A stretch of DNA of 7,345 nt from CAYLPT01 sp964385645 (GCA_964385645.1 CAYLPT010000194.1:1-7345); one strand, 5' to 3'. Positions 1 to 5,898 are shown, numbered from the stretch's first letter. A program made the numbers and translations. Notes: generated by a model from the sequence alone, not told the origin.

Positions 1-57
1 CCACCCCCACCGCGCAGAATCACCCTCTGGCACATCTCCGAACCGCGGAGACACCCC
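1..57 (+). other. Upstream flank of rfbB, possible tail of an upstream gene
   Basis: This short stretch precedes the GTG start of rfbB and contains its SD (GGAG at 47-50). Reading frame 2 is open from the window edge to a TGA at 59-61. That stop would overlap the rfbB start as GTGA, the kind of 4-base overlap seen again at the padR junction. It could therefore be the last 19 codons of an upstream gene. The peptide has no recognisable motif and its third-position GC is lower than in the neighbouring genes, so this is weak. The rfbB frame is also open to the edge. Confidence 0.25.
35..51 (+). promoter_or_regulatory. Small hairpin covering the rfbB Shine-Dalgarno
   Basis: TCTCCG (35-40) and CGGAGA (46-51) are perfect reverse complements around a five-base loop, and the second arm contains the SD GGAG (47-50) seven bases before the GTG start. 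The pairing is directly visible. Whether it regulates translation is inference, because short GC-rich stems form easily in DNA of this composition. Confidence 0.35.
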
Positions 58-1056
58 GTGAGGATCCTGGTCACTGGAGGAGCCGGCTTCATCGGCTCCC
101 ACTATGTGCGGTACGTGCTCCAGCGCCACCCCGAGGATGCGGTCGTCAACCTCGACAAGCTCACGTACGCGGGCAACCTGGAGAACCTCGCCGACATCGC
201 CGACCACCCTCGCTACCGTTTTGTCAAGGGCGACATCTGCGACGAGCGCGCCGTCGCCGAGGTCATCTCCGGCGTGGAGGCGGTGGTGAACTTCGCCGCC
301 GAGACCCACGTGGACCGCAGCATCCAGCACGCCGGCGCCTTCATTGACACCGACGTCAGGGGACTCTACGTGCTGCTCGAGGCGGCCCGGCGGGAGGGCG
401 TCGGCCGCTTCCTGCACGTCTCCACGGACGAGGTGTATGGCAGTCGCGAGACCGGCTCCTTCACCGAGGACGACCCCTTCGACCCCTCCAGCCCCTACTC
501 CGCCAGCAAGGCCGGCGGCGAGCTGCTCGCCCGCGCCTACGCGCGCACCTACGGCTACCAGATTCTCATCACCCGGGGCTCCAACACCTACGGCCCCAAC
601 CAGTATCCCGAGAAACTCGTGCCCCTCTTCATCACCAACGCCCTCGACGACCTCCCCCTTCCCCTCTATGGCGACGGCCTCAACGTCCGCGACTGGCTCT
701 ACGTCGAGGACCACTGCGCCGGCATTGACCTCGTGCTGCGCCGCGGCGAGCCCGGGCAGGCCTACAACCTCGGCGCCGGCCAGGAGCTGGCCAACCTCCA
801 GATAGCCCGCCGGCTCCTCGCCCTCCTCGGCAAGGGCGAGGACCTGATCACCTTCGTGCCTGACCGCCCCGGGCACGACCGCCGTTACTCCATCAACAGC
901 GAGAAGGCCCACCGCCTCGGCTGGCGGCCCCAGGTCACCCTCGAGCAGGGCCTCCCCCGCACAGTCGCCTGGTACCGGGAGAACGAGCGCTGGTGGCGGC
1001 CCATCAAGGACGGCGCCTTCCGCGACTACTACCGGCGGACCTATCAGGCCCGGTGA
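58..1056 (+). CDS. rfbB: dTDP-glucose 4,6-dehydratase (RfbB/RmlB)
   Basis: This enzyme catalyses the second step of dTDP-L-rhamnose synthesis in the cytoplasm: NAD-dependent conversion of dTDP-glucose to dTDP-4-keto-6-deoxyglucose. It is an extended SDR protein. The N-terminal Rossmann motif GGAGFIG is at residues 7-13, the catalytic STDEVYG segment at 122-128 (T123, D124, E125), and the YxxxK pair is Y147 and K151 in SPYSASK. The family hallmarks TRGSNTYGPNQYPEKL (172-187) and RDWLYVEDHC are present. Length, 332 residues, is normal for the family. The GTG start is chosen because GGAG lies seven bases upstream and the protein then begins directly at the first beta strand (MRILVTGG). It is followed after 24 bases by rfbD, so the two probably share a transcript. 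The C-terminal part has YNLGAGQELAN where many homologues have YNIGGGNE..N, a minor variation. The family assignment is very secure. The sugar made could feed rhamnose or another 6-deoxysugar, but the adjacent reductase favours rhamnose. Confidence 0.97.
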   Translation: MRILVTGGAGFIGSHYVRYVLQRHPEDAVVNLDKLTYAGNLENLADIADHPRYRFVKGDICDERAVAEVISGVEAVVNFAAETHVDRSIQHAGAFIDTDVRGLYVLLEAARREGVGRFLHVSTDEVYGSRETGSFTEDDPFDPSSPYSASKAGGELLARAYARTYGYQILITRGSNTYGPNQYPEKLVPLFITNALDDLPLPLYGDGLNVRDWLYVEDHCAGIDLVLRRGEPGQAYNLGAGQELANLQIARRLLALLGKGEDLITFVPDRPGHDRRYSINSEKAHRLGWRPQVTLEQGLPRTVAWYRENERWWRPIKDGAFRDYYRRTYQAR

Positions 1057-1080
1057 CCCGCTCCCGCGCCGCCCCTGCCG

Positions 1081-2001
1081 ATGGCTGAACAAACCCCACG
1101 TCGCCGCGCCCTGGTCACCGGCGCCAGGGGTCTGCTGGGGGCGGAGCTCTGCCCCGCCCTCGCCGCCGCGGGCTGGCAGGTTCTCGCCGCAGACATCGAG
1201 GAGTGCGACATCACCGAGCCGGACGCCGTCCGCCGCTTCGTCGCGGAGTGCCAGCCCAGGCTCATCGTCAACTGCGCCGCCTACACAGCGGTGGACCGCG
1301 CCGAGGCCGAGCCCGACCTCGCCTTCCGCGTCAACCGCGACGGCGCCGCCAACGTCGCCCGCGCCGCCGCCGTCGTCGGCGCCGCCCTCGTCCACATGAG
1401 CACGGACTACGTCTTCGACGGCGAGAAGGCCGGCCCGTACACCGAGGACGACCCACCCCACCCCCTCGGCGTCTACGGCGCCTCCAAGCTCGCCGGCGAG
1501 CTGGCCGTCCGCGAGACCCTGCCCAACCACTTCCTGCTCCGCACCGCCTGGCTCTTTGGCCACCACGGCCCCTGCTTCCCCCGCACCATCCTGGCGCGCG
1601 CCCGCGCCGGCCAGCCCCTGCGCGTCGTCAACGACCAGATCGGCTCCCCAACCTACACCGCGCACCTGGCCCAGGCCATCTGCGCCATCGTCGAGCAGCC
1701 CCATTACGGCGCCTACCATGTGGCCAACTCGGGCGCCTGCACCTGGTACGACCTCGCCGTTCAGGTGCTCCGGGAGGCGGGCCTGCCCGCCCAGGTCACG
1801 CCCGTCACCACCTGCGACTACCCCACCCCCGCCCGTCGCCCCGCCAACAGCGCCCTCGACCCCGGCAAGCTGCGCCGTGTCTACGGCCTGGAGCTGCCGC
1901 CCTGGCAGCAGGCCGTGGCGGAGTTCGCGGCCCGCTGGCGCCGGGAGCACGAGCCCTCTCGCCACCCCCCAACTCCGCCTCCGGCCCCCGGGGGCCCTTG
2001 A
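1081..2001 (+). CDS. rfbD: dTDP-4-dehydrorhamnose reductase (RfbD/RmlD)
   Basis: This is the last enzyme of the dTDP-L-rhamnose pathway, reducing dTDP-4-dehydrorhamnose with NAD(P)H in the cytoplasm. It is an SDR-fold protein of 306 residues. The nucleotide-binding motif GARGLLG is at 14-20, NCAAYTAVD around 64-72, STDYVFDG at 107-114 (catalytic T108), and the YxxxK pair is Y132 and K136. The segments NDQIGSPTYT and RRPANSALD are strongly typical of RmlD. The C-terminal 14 residues are a Pro/Gly-rich tail encoded over a GC palindrome and are probably dispensable. No SD is visible in the 24 bases between the rfbB stop and this ATG, which are almost all pyrimidine and G. Translation may depend on coupling to rfbB. 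The stop codon lies inside the -35 box of the following csp promoter. The function is secure from motifs. The start is less certain, but no better one is visible. Confidence 0.95.
   Translation: MAEQTPRRRALVTGARGLLGAELCPALAAAGWQVLAADIEECDITEPDAVRRFVAECQPRLIVNCAAYTAVDRAEAEPDLAFRVNRDGAANVARAAAVVGAALVHMSTDYVFDGEKAGPYTEDDPPHPLGVYGASKLAGELAVRETLPNHFLLRTAWLFGHHGPCFPRTILARARAGQPLRVVNDQIGSPTYTAHLAQAICAIVEQPHYGAYHVANSGACTWYDLAVQVLREAGLPAQVTPVTTCDYPTPARRPANSALDPGKLRRVYGLELPPWQQAVAEFAARWRREHEPSRHPPTPPPAPGGP
1983..1996. repeat. 14-bp perfect GC palindrome at the end of rfbD
   Basis: GGCCCCCGGGGGCC reads identically on both strands and lies in the last codons of rfbD, two bases before the csp -35 box. 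In RNA it could fold into a tight 5-bp hairpin. It has no T-run after it, so it is at best a weak terminator or pause site separating the rml genes from csp. Confidence 0.4.
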
Positions 2002-2026
2002 CGAAACCGGCTTCCTGGGGTACTAT
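1998..2026 (+). promoter_or_regulatory. Sigma70-type promoter of the cold-shock gene
   Basis: TTGACG (1998-2003) and TACTAT (2021-2026) are separated by exactly 17 bases, an excellent match to the housekeeping -35/-10 consensus in an otherwise very GC-rich region. The -35 box contains the rfbD stop codon (TGA at 1999-2001). Transcription would begin near 2033, giving a leader of about 110 bases before the csp start. Confidence 0.8.
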
Positions 2027-2050
2027 AGCCTAGCGCTTATGGCGCGTGAA

Positions 2051-2065
2051 CATCGAAAGCCGATG
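2051..2065 (+). promoter_or_regulatory. Leader hairpin 1 of csp mRNA
   Basis: CATCG (2051-2055) and CGATG (2061-2065) form a perfect 5-bp stem with a five-base loop. It overlaps the segment AGCCGAT (2058-2064), which could alternatively pair with ATCGGCT (2135-2141) beside the csp SD, so the two pairings exclude each other. The symmetry is observed. A switching role is inferred. Confidence 0.4.
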
Positions 2066-2098
2066 AACTTCGGGGTGAGGAACGCGTTTCGTACGTCG

Positions 2099-2140
2099 GC
2101 CGATCTCCGACGCAGCAAGGCTTTCAGAAAGGAGATCGGC
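2099..2140 (+). promoter_or_regulatory. SD-sequestering stem in the csp leader, candidate RNA thermosensor
   Basis: GCCGATCTCC (2099-2108) is the exact reverse complement of GGAGATCGGC (2131-2140), giving a perfect 10-bp stem with a 22-base loop. The right arm begins with the GGAG of the SD, and the GTG start lies two bases beyond the stem, so this fold would block ribosome binding. Leaders of cold-shock genes such as Escherichia coli cspA are known to change structure with temperature. Applying that here is inference from gene identity, leader length and the stem itself. Confidence 0.6.
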
Positions 2141-2142
2141 TC

Positions 2143-2340
2143 GTGACCACCGGCAAAGTCAAGTGGTTCAGCGACGCCAAGGGCTACGGGTTCATCGAGA
2201 CCGCCCAGGGTGATGTCTTCGTGCATCACTCGGCCATCGAGGGCCAGGGCTTCCGCTCCCTCCGTGAGGGGCAGGAGGTCGAGCTCGAGATCGGCGCGGG
2301 CGACAAGGGCCCGAGAGCCATCAAGGTGCGACCCCTCTAG
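2143..2340 (+). CDS. Cold-shock protein, CspA family
   Basis: This is a single cold-shock domain of 65 residues, the normal size for the family. It is a five-stranded OB-fold that binds single-stranded RNA and DNA and acts as an RNA chaperone in the cytoplasm. The opening GKVKWFSDAKGYGFI is diagnostic. RNP1 is KGYGFIE (13-19) and RNP2 is VFVHHSAI (25-32), with the expected aromatic residues W8, F9, Y15, F17, F26 and H28. The GTG start is fixed by the SD AAAGGAG at 2128-2134, eight bases upstream. The gene has its own promoter and is followed by a stem-loop, so it appears monocistronic. Its SD lies within a long inverted repeat in the leader, which suggests post-transcriptional control. Which paralogue (cspA, cspB and so on) cannot be told, and the protein may be constitutive rather than cold-induced. 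Confidence 0.95.
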   Translation: MTTGKVKWFSDAKGYGFIETAQGDVFVHHSAIEGQGFRSLREGQEVELEIGAGDKGPRAIKVRPL

Positions 2341-2372
2341 GGCCGCCTTGACGCCGTAAGCTGTGACCAGCG

Positions 2373-2396
2373 GGGCCTCGACGAGAGTCGAGGCCC
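2373..2396 (+). terminator. Stem-loop after csp, probable terminator
   Basis: GGGCCTCGAC (2373-2382) and GTCGAGGCCC (2387-2396) form a perfect 10-bp stem closed by a GAGA tetraloop of the GNRA type, 32 bases after the csp stop. No T-run follows, so it may act as a hairpin-only terminator or as an mRNA 3' end stabiliser. Confidence 0.6.
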
Positions 2397-2499
2397 TCAC
2401 CGCGTCTCCTCCCCGTAGGGCGGGAGCATGTCTCCTGCCCCAGGTCTCACGCCTTCCGGGCCCAGGCCGCTCTGTTCTGCAGGCCCGGCCCCCGCCCCC
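2397..2499. other. Intergenic region with two further hairpins
   Basis: This stretch between the csp terminator and the padR promoter holds no supported gene. It does contain a second stem-loop, GGGCGGGAG (2418-2426) with CTCCTGCCC (2432-2440), nine pairs including one G-U and a five-base loop. A looser outer stem pairs CCGGGCC (2456-2462) with GGCCCGG (2482-2488). With the stem at 2373-2396 this makes three hairpins in a row: either tandem terminators or a structured transcript. GC-rich chance pairing cannot be excluded for the last one. Confidence 0.4.
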
Positions 2500-2528
2500 T
2501 TGACATCCCGCCCAACGTGTGCTATACA
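2500..2528 (+). promoter_or_regulatory. Promoter of the padR-ABC operon
   Basis: A perfect -35 TTGACA (2500-2505) is followed after 17 bases by TATACA (2523-2528). The preceding TGC (2520-2522) makes it an extended -10 of the TGN type. The transcription start would fall near 2535, inside the dyad at 2530-2546. This is a strong promoter prediction, and its overlap with symmetric elements suggests that it is repressible. Confidence 0.8.
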
Positions 2529-2550
2529 CTATTACGCTTCGTAATATTAC
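2517..2550. promoter_or_regulatory. Candidate operator: abutting and overlapping dyads at the padR promoter
   Basis: Three symmetric elements are visible. GTGT and ACAC (2517-2520 and 2526-2529) flank the -10 with a five-base spacer. TATTACG and CGTAATA (2530-2536 and 2540-2546) are separated by CTT and cover the predicted start site. GTAATATTAC (2541-2550) is a perfect palindrome. The second dyad begins exactly where the first ends. In this very GC-rich DNA such an AT-rich symmetric island is conspicuous. PadR proteins bind inverted repeats as dimers and often regulate their own operon, so autorepression by the gene at 2572 is the likely reading. The bound site is inferred. Confidence 0.6.
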
Positions 2551-2571
2551 CCGGCGATATAGGAAGGCCCA

Positions 2572-3177
2572 GTGCCCCAGGCCGCCCTCACCATCCTCGA
2601 ATACGCCCTCCTCGGCACCGTCGGCCTCAGCCCCATGGCCGGCTACGACCTCCACAAGCTCTTCGCGACCACCCCGCTCGCCCACTTCAGCGCCAGCCCC
2701 GGCGCCATCTACCCGGCCCTCCGCCGTCTCGCCCGCCGGGGCCTGCTCCGCGCTCGCCTTGACAACGCCACCGAGGCCCGACCCCGCCGCGTCTACTCCC
2801 TCACCCCGGCCGGCGAACGCGCGCTGCACGCCTGGCTCCGCCAGCCCGTCACCCGCGAGGAGCTCATCCGCGGCTCCGGCGCCCCCATCCTCCGCTTCGC
2901 CCTCGCCGAGGGCCGCCTCTCCACCGAGGAAGCCCTCGCCTACCTCGACACCTACCGCGCCGCACTCCGGTCCTACCTCGATGAGCTTGAGACATATCGC
3001 GCCCCGACCGCCGCCAGCGGCCAGCTCCACGGCCGCCTCGCCCTCGAGCATGGCATCCGCGGCTTCCGCAGCGAGCTCGAGTGGACCGAGGCCGCCGCCG
3101 CCGAGATCCAGCGCACCCGCCGCGCCGCCCGCCCGCGGGCTGCAAGTACACCCCCGCCGTCAAGGAGACGACGATGA
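2572..3177 (+). CDS. PadR-family transcriptional regulator
   Basis: This is a dimeric winged-helix DNA-binding protein of 201 residues that probably represses the operon it heads. The N-terminal PadR domain spans roughly residues 7-92. It contains EYALLGTV (10-17), SPMAGYDLHKLF (20-31), the recognition-helix region FSASPGAIYPALRRL (39-53) and the wing ending in RRVYSLTPAGERAL (72-85). The remainder (about 95-180) is predicted helical and matches the C-terminal dimerisation region of longer PadR proteins, followed by a basic Pro/Arg-rich tail (181-201). The GTG start is supported by AGGAAGG at 2561-2567. Its stop overlaps the start of the next gene as ATGA (3174-3177), implying translational coupling with the exported protein and the ABC transporter genes. 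PadR regulators next to ABC exporters commonly respond to drugs or envelope stress. The ligand here is unknown. Confidence 0.93.
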   Translation: MPQAALTILEYALLGTVGLSPMAGYDLHKLFATTPLAHFSASPGAIYPALRRLARRGLLRARLDNATEARPRRVYSLTPAGERALHAWLRQPVTREELIRGSGAPILRFALAEGRLSTEEALAYLDTYRAALRSYLDELETYRAPTAASGQLHGRLALEHGIRGFRSELEWTEAAAAEIQRTRRAARPRAASTPPPSRRRR

Positions 3178-4190
3178 ACCGCCTCTCCGCCCTCGCCGCC
3201 GTTGCCCTGCTCCTCACCGGCCTCACGGCCGCCCTCGCCGCCGACACCGGCCCCGCGGGCCCGCCCCGCTCCAACGTCTGGGGCCCCTGGCAGGTGCTGC
3301 CCTGGGACGGCGAGCCCGTCGCCGACACCGCCTGGGCGGAGGCCCTCAACCGGCCCCTCGACCTCACCCGCAAGGGCCAGCCGGGCGAGCAGCGTCGCTA
3401 CCAGGTCCGCCGCATCAACCTCCAGGTAGATCGGGAGGGCCGCGTCCTCAACCGCATGGTCACCGAGGCCCAGCTCCACCGCGTCCTGGTTGAGGAGGTC
3501 CAGCCCGGCCTGTGGCGCGAGCGCTGCACCTGGGAGCGCTTCGCCGCCGGCCAGGGCCTGGGCCCAGGCGATTACCCCACCCCCCAGGACATCCCCCTCG
3601 GGGAGGGCATCGCCTTCGACTTCTCCCCCGACACCTTTGACTACGTCAATCCGGAGGCCGACTTTTCCTCCGCCGGCGGCGAGCTGACCGGCTACTTGCT
3701 CAAGGTCCTTACTATGGACGCCATGGGCGCCGAGGCCCTCGTCCTCGCCGCCCGCAGCGAGCTCGGCCCCAGCCCCCGCATCGGCGACACCTTCCGCCAC
3801 TCCCAATGGGAGCCCTGGGACATCACCCGCGTGGGGGAGGGGGATGGCGCGGTGGGCCGCTACCAGCTCGGCGAAATGCAGGTCAGCATCGCCGGGCTCA
3901 CCCGCTGGCGCGGCGAGCCCGCGGTCCTCATCTGGTTCTCCGGCGAAGGCAACGAGGTCACCCAGGAGGTGGAGACCCCCGAGTTTGCCATGAACATGCA
4001 CGGCATCGAGTACTTCCGCGGCCAGCTCGCCGCCTCCCTCGTGAATGGGCGCGTCCTCGCTATGGACCTGTGGGGCCCCTTGCCCTGTCGGATGGAGATG
4101 AGCTTCGGCGGCGTCGCCCAGGAGGTGCCCATCGCCGGCTTCGTCCAGCAAGTCAGCCTCTGGGAGGTGCCGCCGGCGACCGCCCCGTAG
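3174..4190 (+). CDS. Exported protein of unknown function in the PadR-ABC operon
   Basis: I do not recognise this 338-residue protein. It starts with a classic Sec signal peptide: MNR, a hydrophobic stretch at about 4-21, and a likely signal peptidase I site after ALA (residue 22). No lipobox cysteine is present. The mature part is hydrophilic and rich in alternating beta-like segments. It has two cysteines (C118 and C305) that could form a disulfide and no further membrane segment. RYQVRRINLQV (75-85) and RYQLGEMQVSI (229-239) resemble each other, so a duplicated beta-domain is possible. The ATG at 3174 is preferred over the upstream in-frame ATG at 3081. It has AAGGAG at 3162-3167, gives the signal peptide and overlaps the padR stop by four bases, whereas the extra 31 residues of the longer form lie inside padR. 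The operon context suggests an envelope protein working with the downstream ABC transporter, but this is inference. Confidence 0.85.
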   Translation: MNRLSALAAVALLLTGLTAALAADTGPAGPPRSNVWGPWQVLPWDGEPVADTAWAEALNRPLDLTRKGQPGEQRRYQVRRINLQVDREGRVLNRMVTEAQLHRVLVEEVQPGLWRERCTWERFAAGQGLGPGDYPTPQDIPLGEGIAFDFSPDTFDYVNPEADFSSAGGELTGYLLKVLTMDAMGAEALVLAARSELGPSPRIGDTFRHSQWEPWDITRVGEGDGAVGRYQLGEMQVSIAGLTRWRGEPAVLIWFSGEGNEVTQEVETPEFAMNMHGIEYFRGQLAASLVNGRVLAMDLWGPLPCRMEMSFGGVAQEVPIAGFVQQVSLWEVPPATAP

Positions 4191-4222
4191 CCCCCCGTGC
4201 CAGCCGGGGCCAGGAGACGCCC

Positions 4223-5143
4223 ATGCAGACCAACCCAGTCATCCAGGTCGAGGGCCTGCGCAAGGCCTATGGCCCCCTGGTCGCCGTGGACGGCGTCTCC
4301 TTCGGGGTGGGGGAGGGGGAGATCTTCGGCCTGGTGGGCCCGAACGGCGCCGGCAAGACCACCACCATCGAGTGCATCGAGGGGCTGCGCCGGCCCGACA
4401 CCGGCCTGGTCCGCGTGCTCGGCCTCGATCCCCACCGCGATAGCGCCGCCCTCCGTCATCGCACCGGCATCCAGCTCCAGGAATCCGCCCTCGCCGACCG
4501 CATCAAGGTGTGGGAGGCGCTGGACCTGTTCGCCCGCTGCTACCCCCGCCCCGCCGACTGGGAAGAGCTCCTGGCGCAGCTCGGCCTCGCCGAGTCCCGC
4601 AATACGCCCTTCGCCAAGCTCTCCGGGGGCCAAAAGCAGCGGCTCTTCATCGCCCTCGCCCTCGTCAACGACCCGGAGGTGGTGTTCCTGGACGAGCTGA
4701 CCACCGGCCTCGACCCCCAGGCCCGCCGCGCCATGTGGGACCTCGTCGCCGACATCCGCCGCCGCGGCAAGACGGTCTTTCTCACCACCCACTACATGGA
4801 GGAGGCCGAGCGGCTCTGCGACCGCGTCCTCATCATGGACCACGGCCGCATCGTCGCCCTCGACACCCCTGCCAACCTCATCCACAGCCTGGGCGGCGAG
4901 GTCCGCGTCGTCTTCAGCGCCGGGCCCGACTTCGATCCCGCCCCCCTGCGCGCTCTCCCCGCCGTCTCCCGCCTCGAGGCCCTCGGCGACCGCGTCACCG
5001 TCCACGGGCATGGCGAGGGCCTCGTCGTCGAGGTGGTCAACGCCCTGAGCGCCAACGGCTTCCGCTTCCGCGACTTCCACACCGAGCAGCCCACCCTCGA
5101 GGACGTCTTCCTCTCCCTCACCGGCCGGGCCATGCGAGAATAG
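4223..5143 (+). CDS. ABC transporter ATP-binding protein (DrrA-like exporter subfamily)
   Basis: This is the cytoplasmic ATPase subunit of an ABC-2 type exporter, 306 residues. Walker A GPNGAGKTT is at 39-47, the Q-loop glutamine is in GIQLQES (Q86 or Q84), and the signature LSGGQKQR is at 133-140. Walker B VVFLDE is at 153-158 with catalytic E158, the D-loop TGLD at 161-164, and the switch histidine in TTHYMEEAE is H190. A C-terminal region of about 80 residues ends in QPTLEDVFLSLTGR, typical of drug, antibiotic or lipid exporters (DrrA, CcmA and YhaQ-like proteins). The residue after the Walker B glutamate pair is Leu (DELTTGLD) where most relatives have Pro (DEPTTGLD). The ATG at 4223 has AGGAG at 4212-4216, and the next gene begins 11 bases after the stop. 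The substrate cannot be read from the sequence. Confidence 0.95.
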   Translation: MQTNPVIQVEGLRKAYGPLVAVDGVSFGVGEGEIFGLVGPNGAGKTTTIECIEGLRRPDTGLVRVLGLDPHRDSAALRHRTGIQLQESALADRIKVWEALDLFARCYPRPADWEELLAQLGLAESRNTPFAKLSGGQKQRLFIALALVNDPEVVFLDELTTGLDPQARRAMWDLVADIRRRGKTVFLTTHYMEEAERLCDRVLIMDHGRIVALDTPANLIHSLGGEVRVVFSAGPDFDPAPLRALPAVSRLEALGDRVTVHGHGEGLVVEVVNALSANGFRFRDFHTEQPTLEDVFLSLTGRAMRE

Positions 5144-5154
5144 GAGGCACCGAC

Positions 5155-5898
5155 GTGCGCGGCTTCTGGCGCCTCACCTGGGTCGAGCTCAAGCTGTTCC
5201 TGCGCGAGCCCATGCTCGCCTTCCTCACCCTCCTCTTCCCCCTCATGATGCTCCTCATCTTCGGCGCCGTCTACGGCAATGAGCCCTCCGACTTCTTCGG
5301 CGGCCGCGGCATGGTGGACGTCTCCGTCCCCGCCTGGACCGGCCTCATCATCGCCACCACCGGCTTCCTCTCTCTCGCCATCAACGTCTCCACCTACCGC
5401 GAGCGGGGCATCCTGCGCCGGTTCCGCCTCACCCCCCTGCGCCCCCATGCCATCCTCGGCGCCCAGATAGCCGTCCTCCTCTTCATGACCGGGCTCGGCA
5501 TGTGCCTGCTCATGCTCGCTGGCCGGCTCGTCTTCGGTCTGCGCTTCGAGGGCAACCCCCTCTCTGTCGCGGCCGCCTTCGCCCTCGGCTCCCTCTCCAT
5601 CTTCTCCATCGGCTTCCTGCTCGCCGGCACCGCCCCCACCGCCCGCACCGCTCAGGCCGTCGGCATGATCATCTTCTACCCCATGATCTTCCTCTCCGGC
5701 GCCACCATCCCGCTGGAGCAGATGACCGGCCCCATCCGCCGCTGGGCCTCCGTGCTCCCCCTCACCCACGTCGTCCGGCTCCTGCGCGGCCTCTGGGTCG
5801 GCGAGCCCTGGAGCCGCCACCTCCCCGAGGTCGCCATCCTCTCCGCCATCCTCATCGTCGGCGTCACCCTCTCCGCCTGGCTCTTCCGCTGGGAATGA
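5155..5898 (+). CDS. ABC-2 type transporter permease
   Basis: This is the membrane subunit partnering the ATPase just upstream, 247 residues, at the small end of the ABC-2 permease family. Six membrane segments can be placed at about 21-40, 60-80, 100-125, 140-160, 166-185 and 225-243. After the second comes the cytoplasmic signature RERGILRRFRLTPLRP (82-97), characteristic of DrrB/ABC-2 permeases. The segment FLSGATIPLEQMTGPIRRWASVLPLTH (179-205) is the usual amphipathic region before the last membrane helix. The GTG start is set by AGGAGG (5142-5147), seven bases upstream. The open frame continues much further 5', but that part lies inside the ATPase gene and has no permease features. This is the last gene of the operon, followed by a hairpin at 5960-5981. 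With one ATPase and one half-size permease, the transporter is probably a 2+2 complex. Confidence 0.95.
   Translation: MRGFWRLTWVELKLFLREPMLAFLTLLFPLMMLLIFGAVYGNEPSDFFGGRGMVDVSVPAWTGLIIATTGFLSLAINVSTYRERGILRRFRLTPLRPHAILGAQIAVLLFMTGLGMCLLMLAGRLVFGLRFEGNPLSVAAAFALGSLSIFSIGFLLAGTAPTARTAQAVGMIIFYPMIFLSGATIPLEQMTGPIRRWASVLPLTHVVRLLRGLWVGEPWSRHLPEVAILSAILIVGVTLSAWLFRWE

Noticed and set aside
1203..2033. Plus-strand ORF of 276 codons overlapping rfbD in another frame
   Set aside because: It consists mostly of Arg and Pro, the usual shifted-frame product of GC-rich genes.
2348..2353. TTGACG after csp as a possible promoter -35 box
   Set aside because: No -10-like sequence occurs 16-18 bases downstream; that position is GC-rich and begins the terminator stem.
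2023..3051. Long minus-strand ORF of 342 codons across csp and padR
   Set aside because: It lies antisense to two well-supported genes, spans their promoter regions, and its translation is low-complexity Gly/Ala/Glu sequence, as expected from GC-rich codon periodicity.
3081..3173. Upstream ATG extension of the exported protein
   Set aside because: It lies inside padR, would put a basic stretch before the signal peptide, and lacks the SD that the ATG at 3174 has.
2973..4151. Minus-strand ORF of 392 codons opposite the exported protein
   Set aside because: It mirrors the real gene frame and has repetitive Gly/Ala/Asp/Glu composition without domains. The plus-strand reading has a signal peptide, SD and operon context.
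3860..5080. Minus-strand ORF of 406 codons opposite the ABC ATPase
   Set aside because: It is antisense to an unmistakable ATPase with all motifs. The translation is Gly/Glu/Asp/Ala-rich with no recognisable fold.
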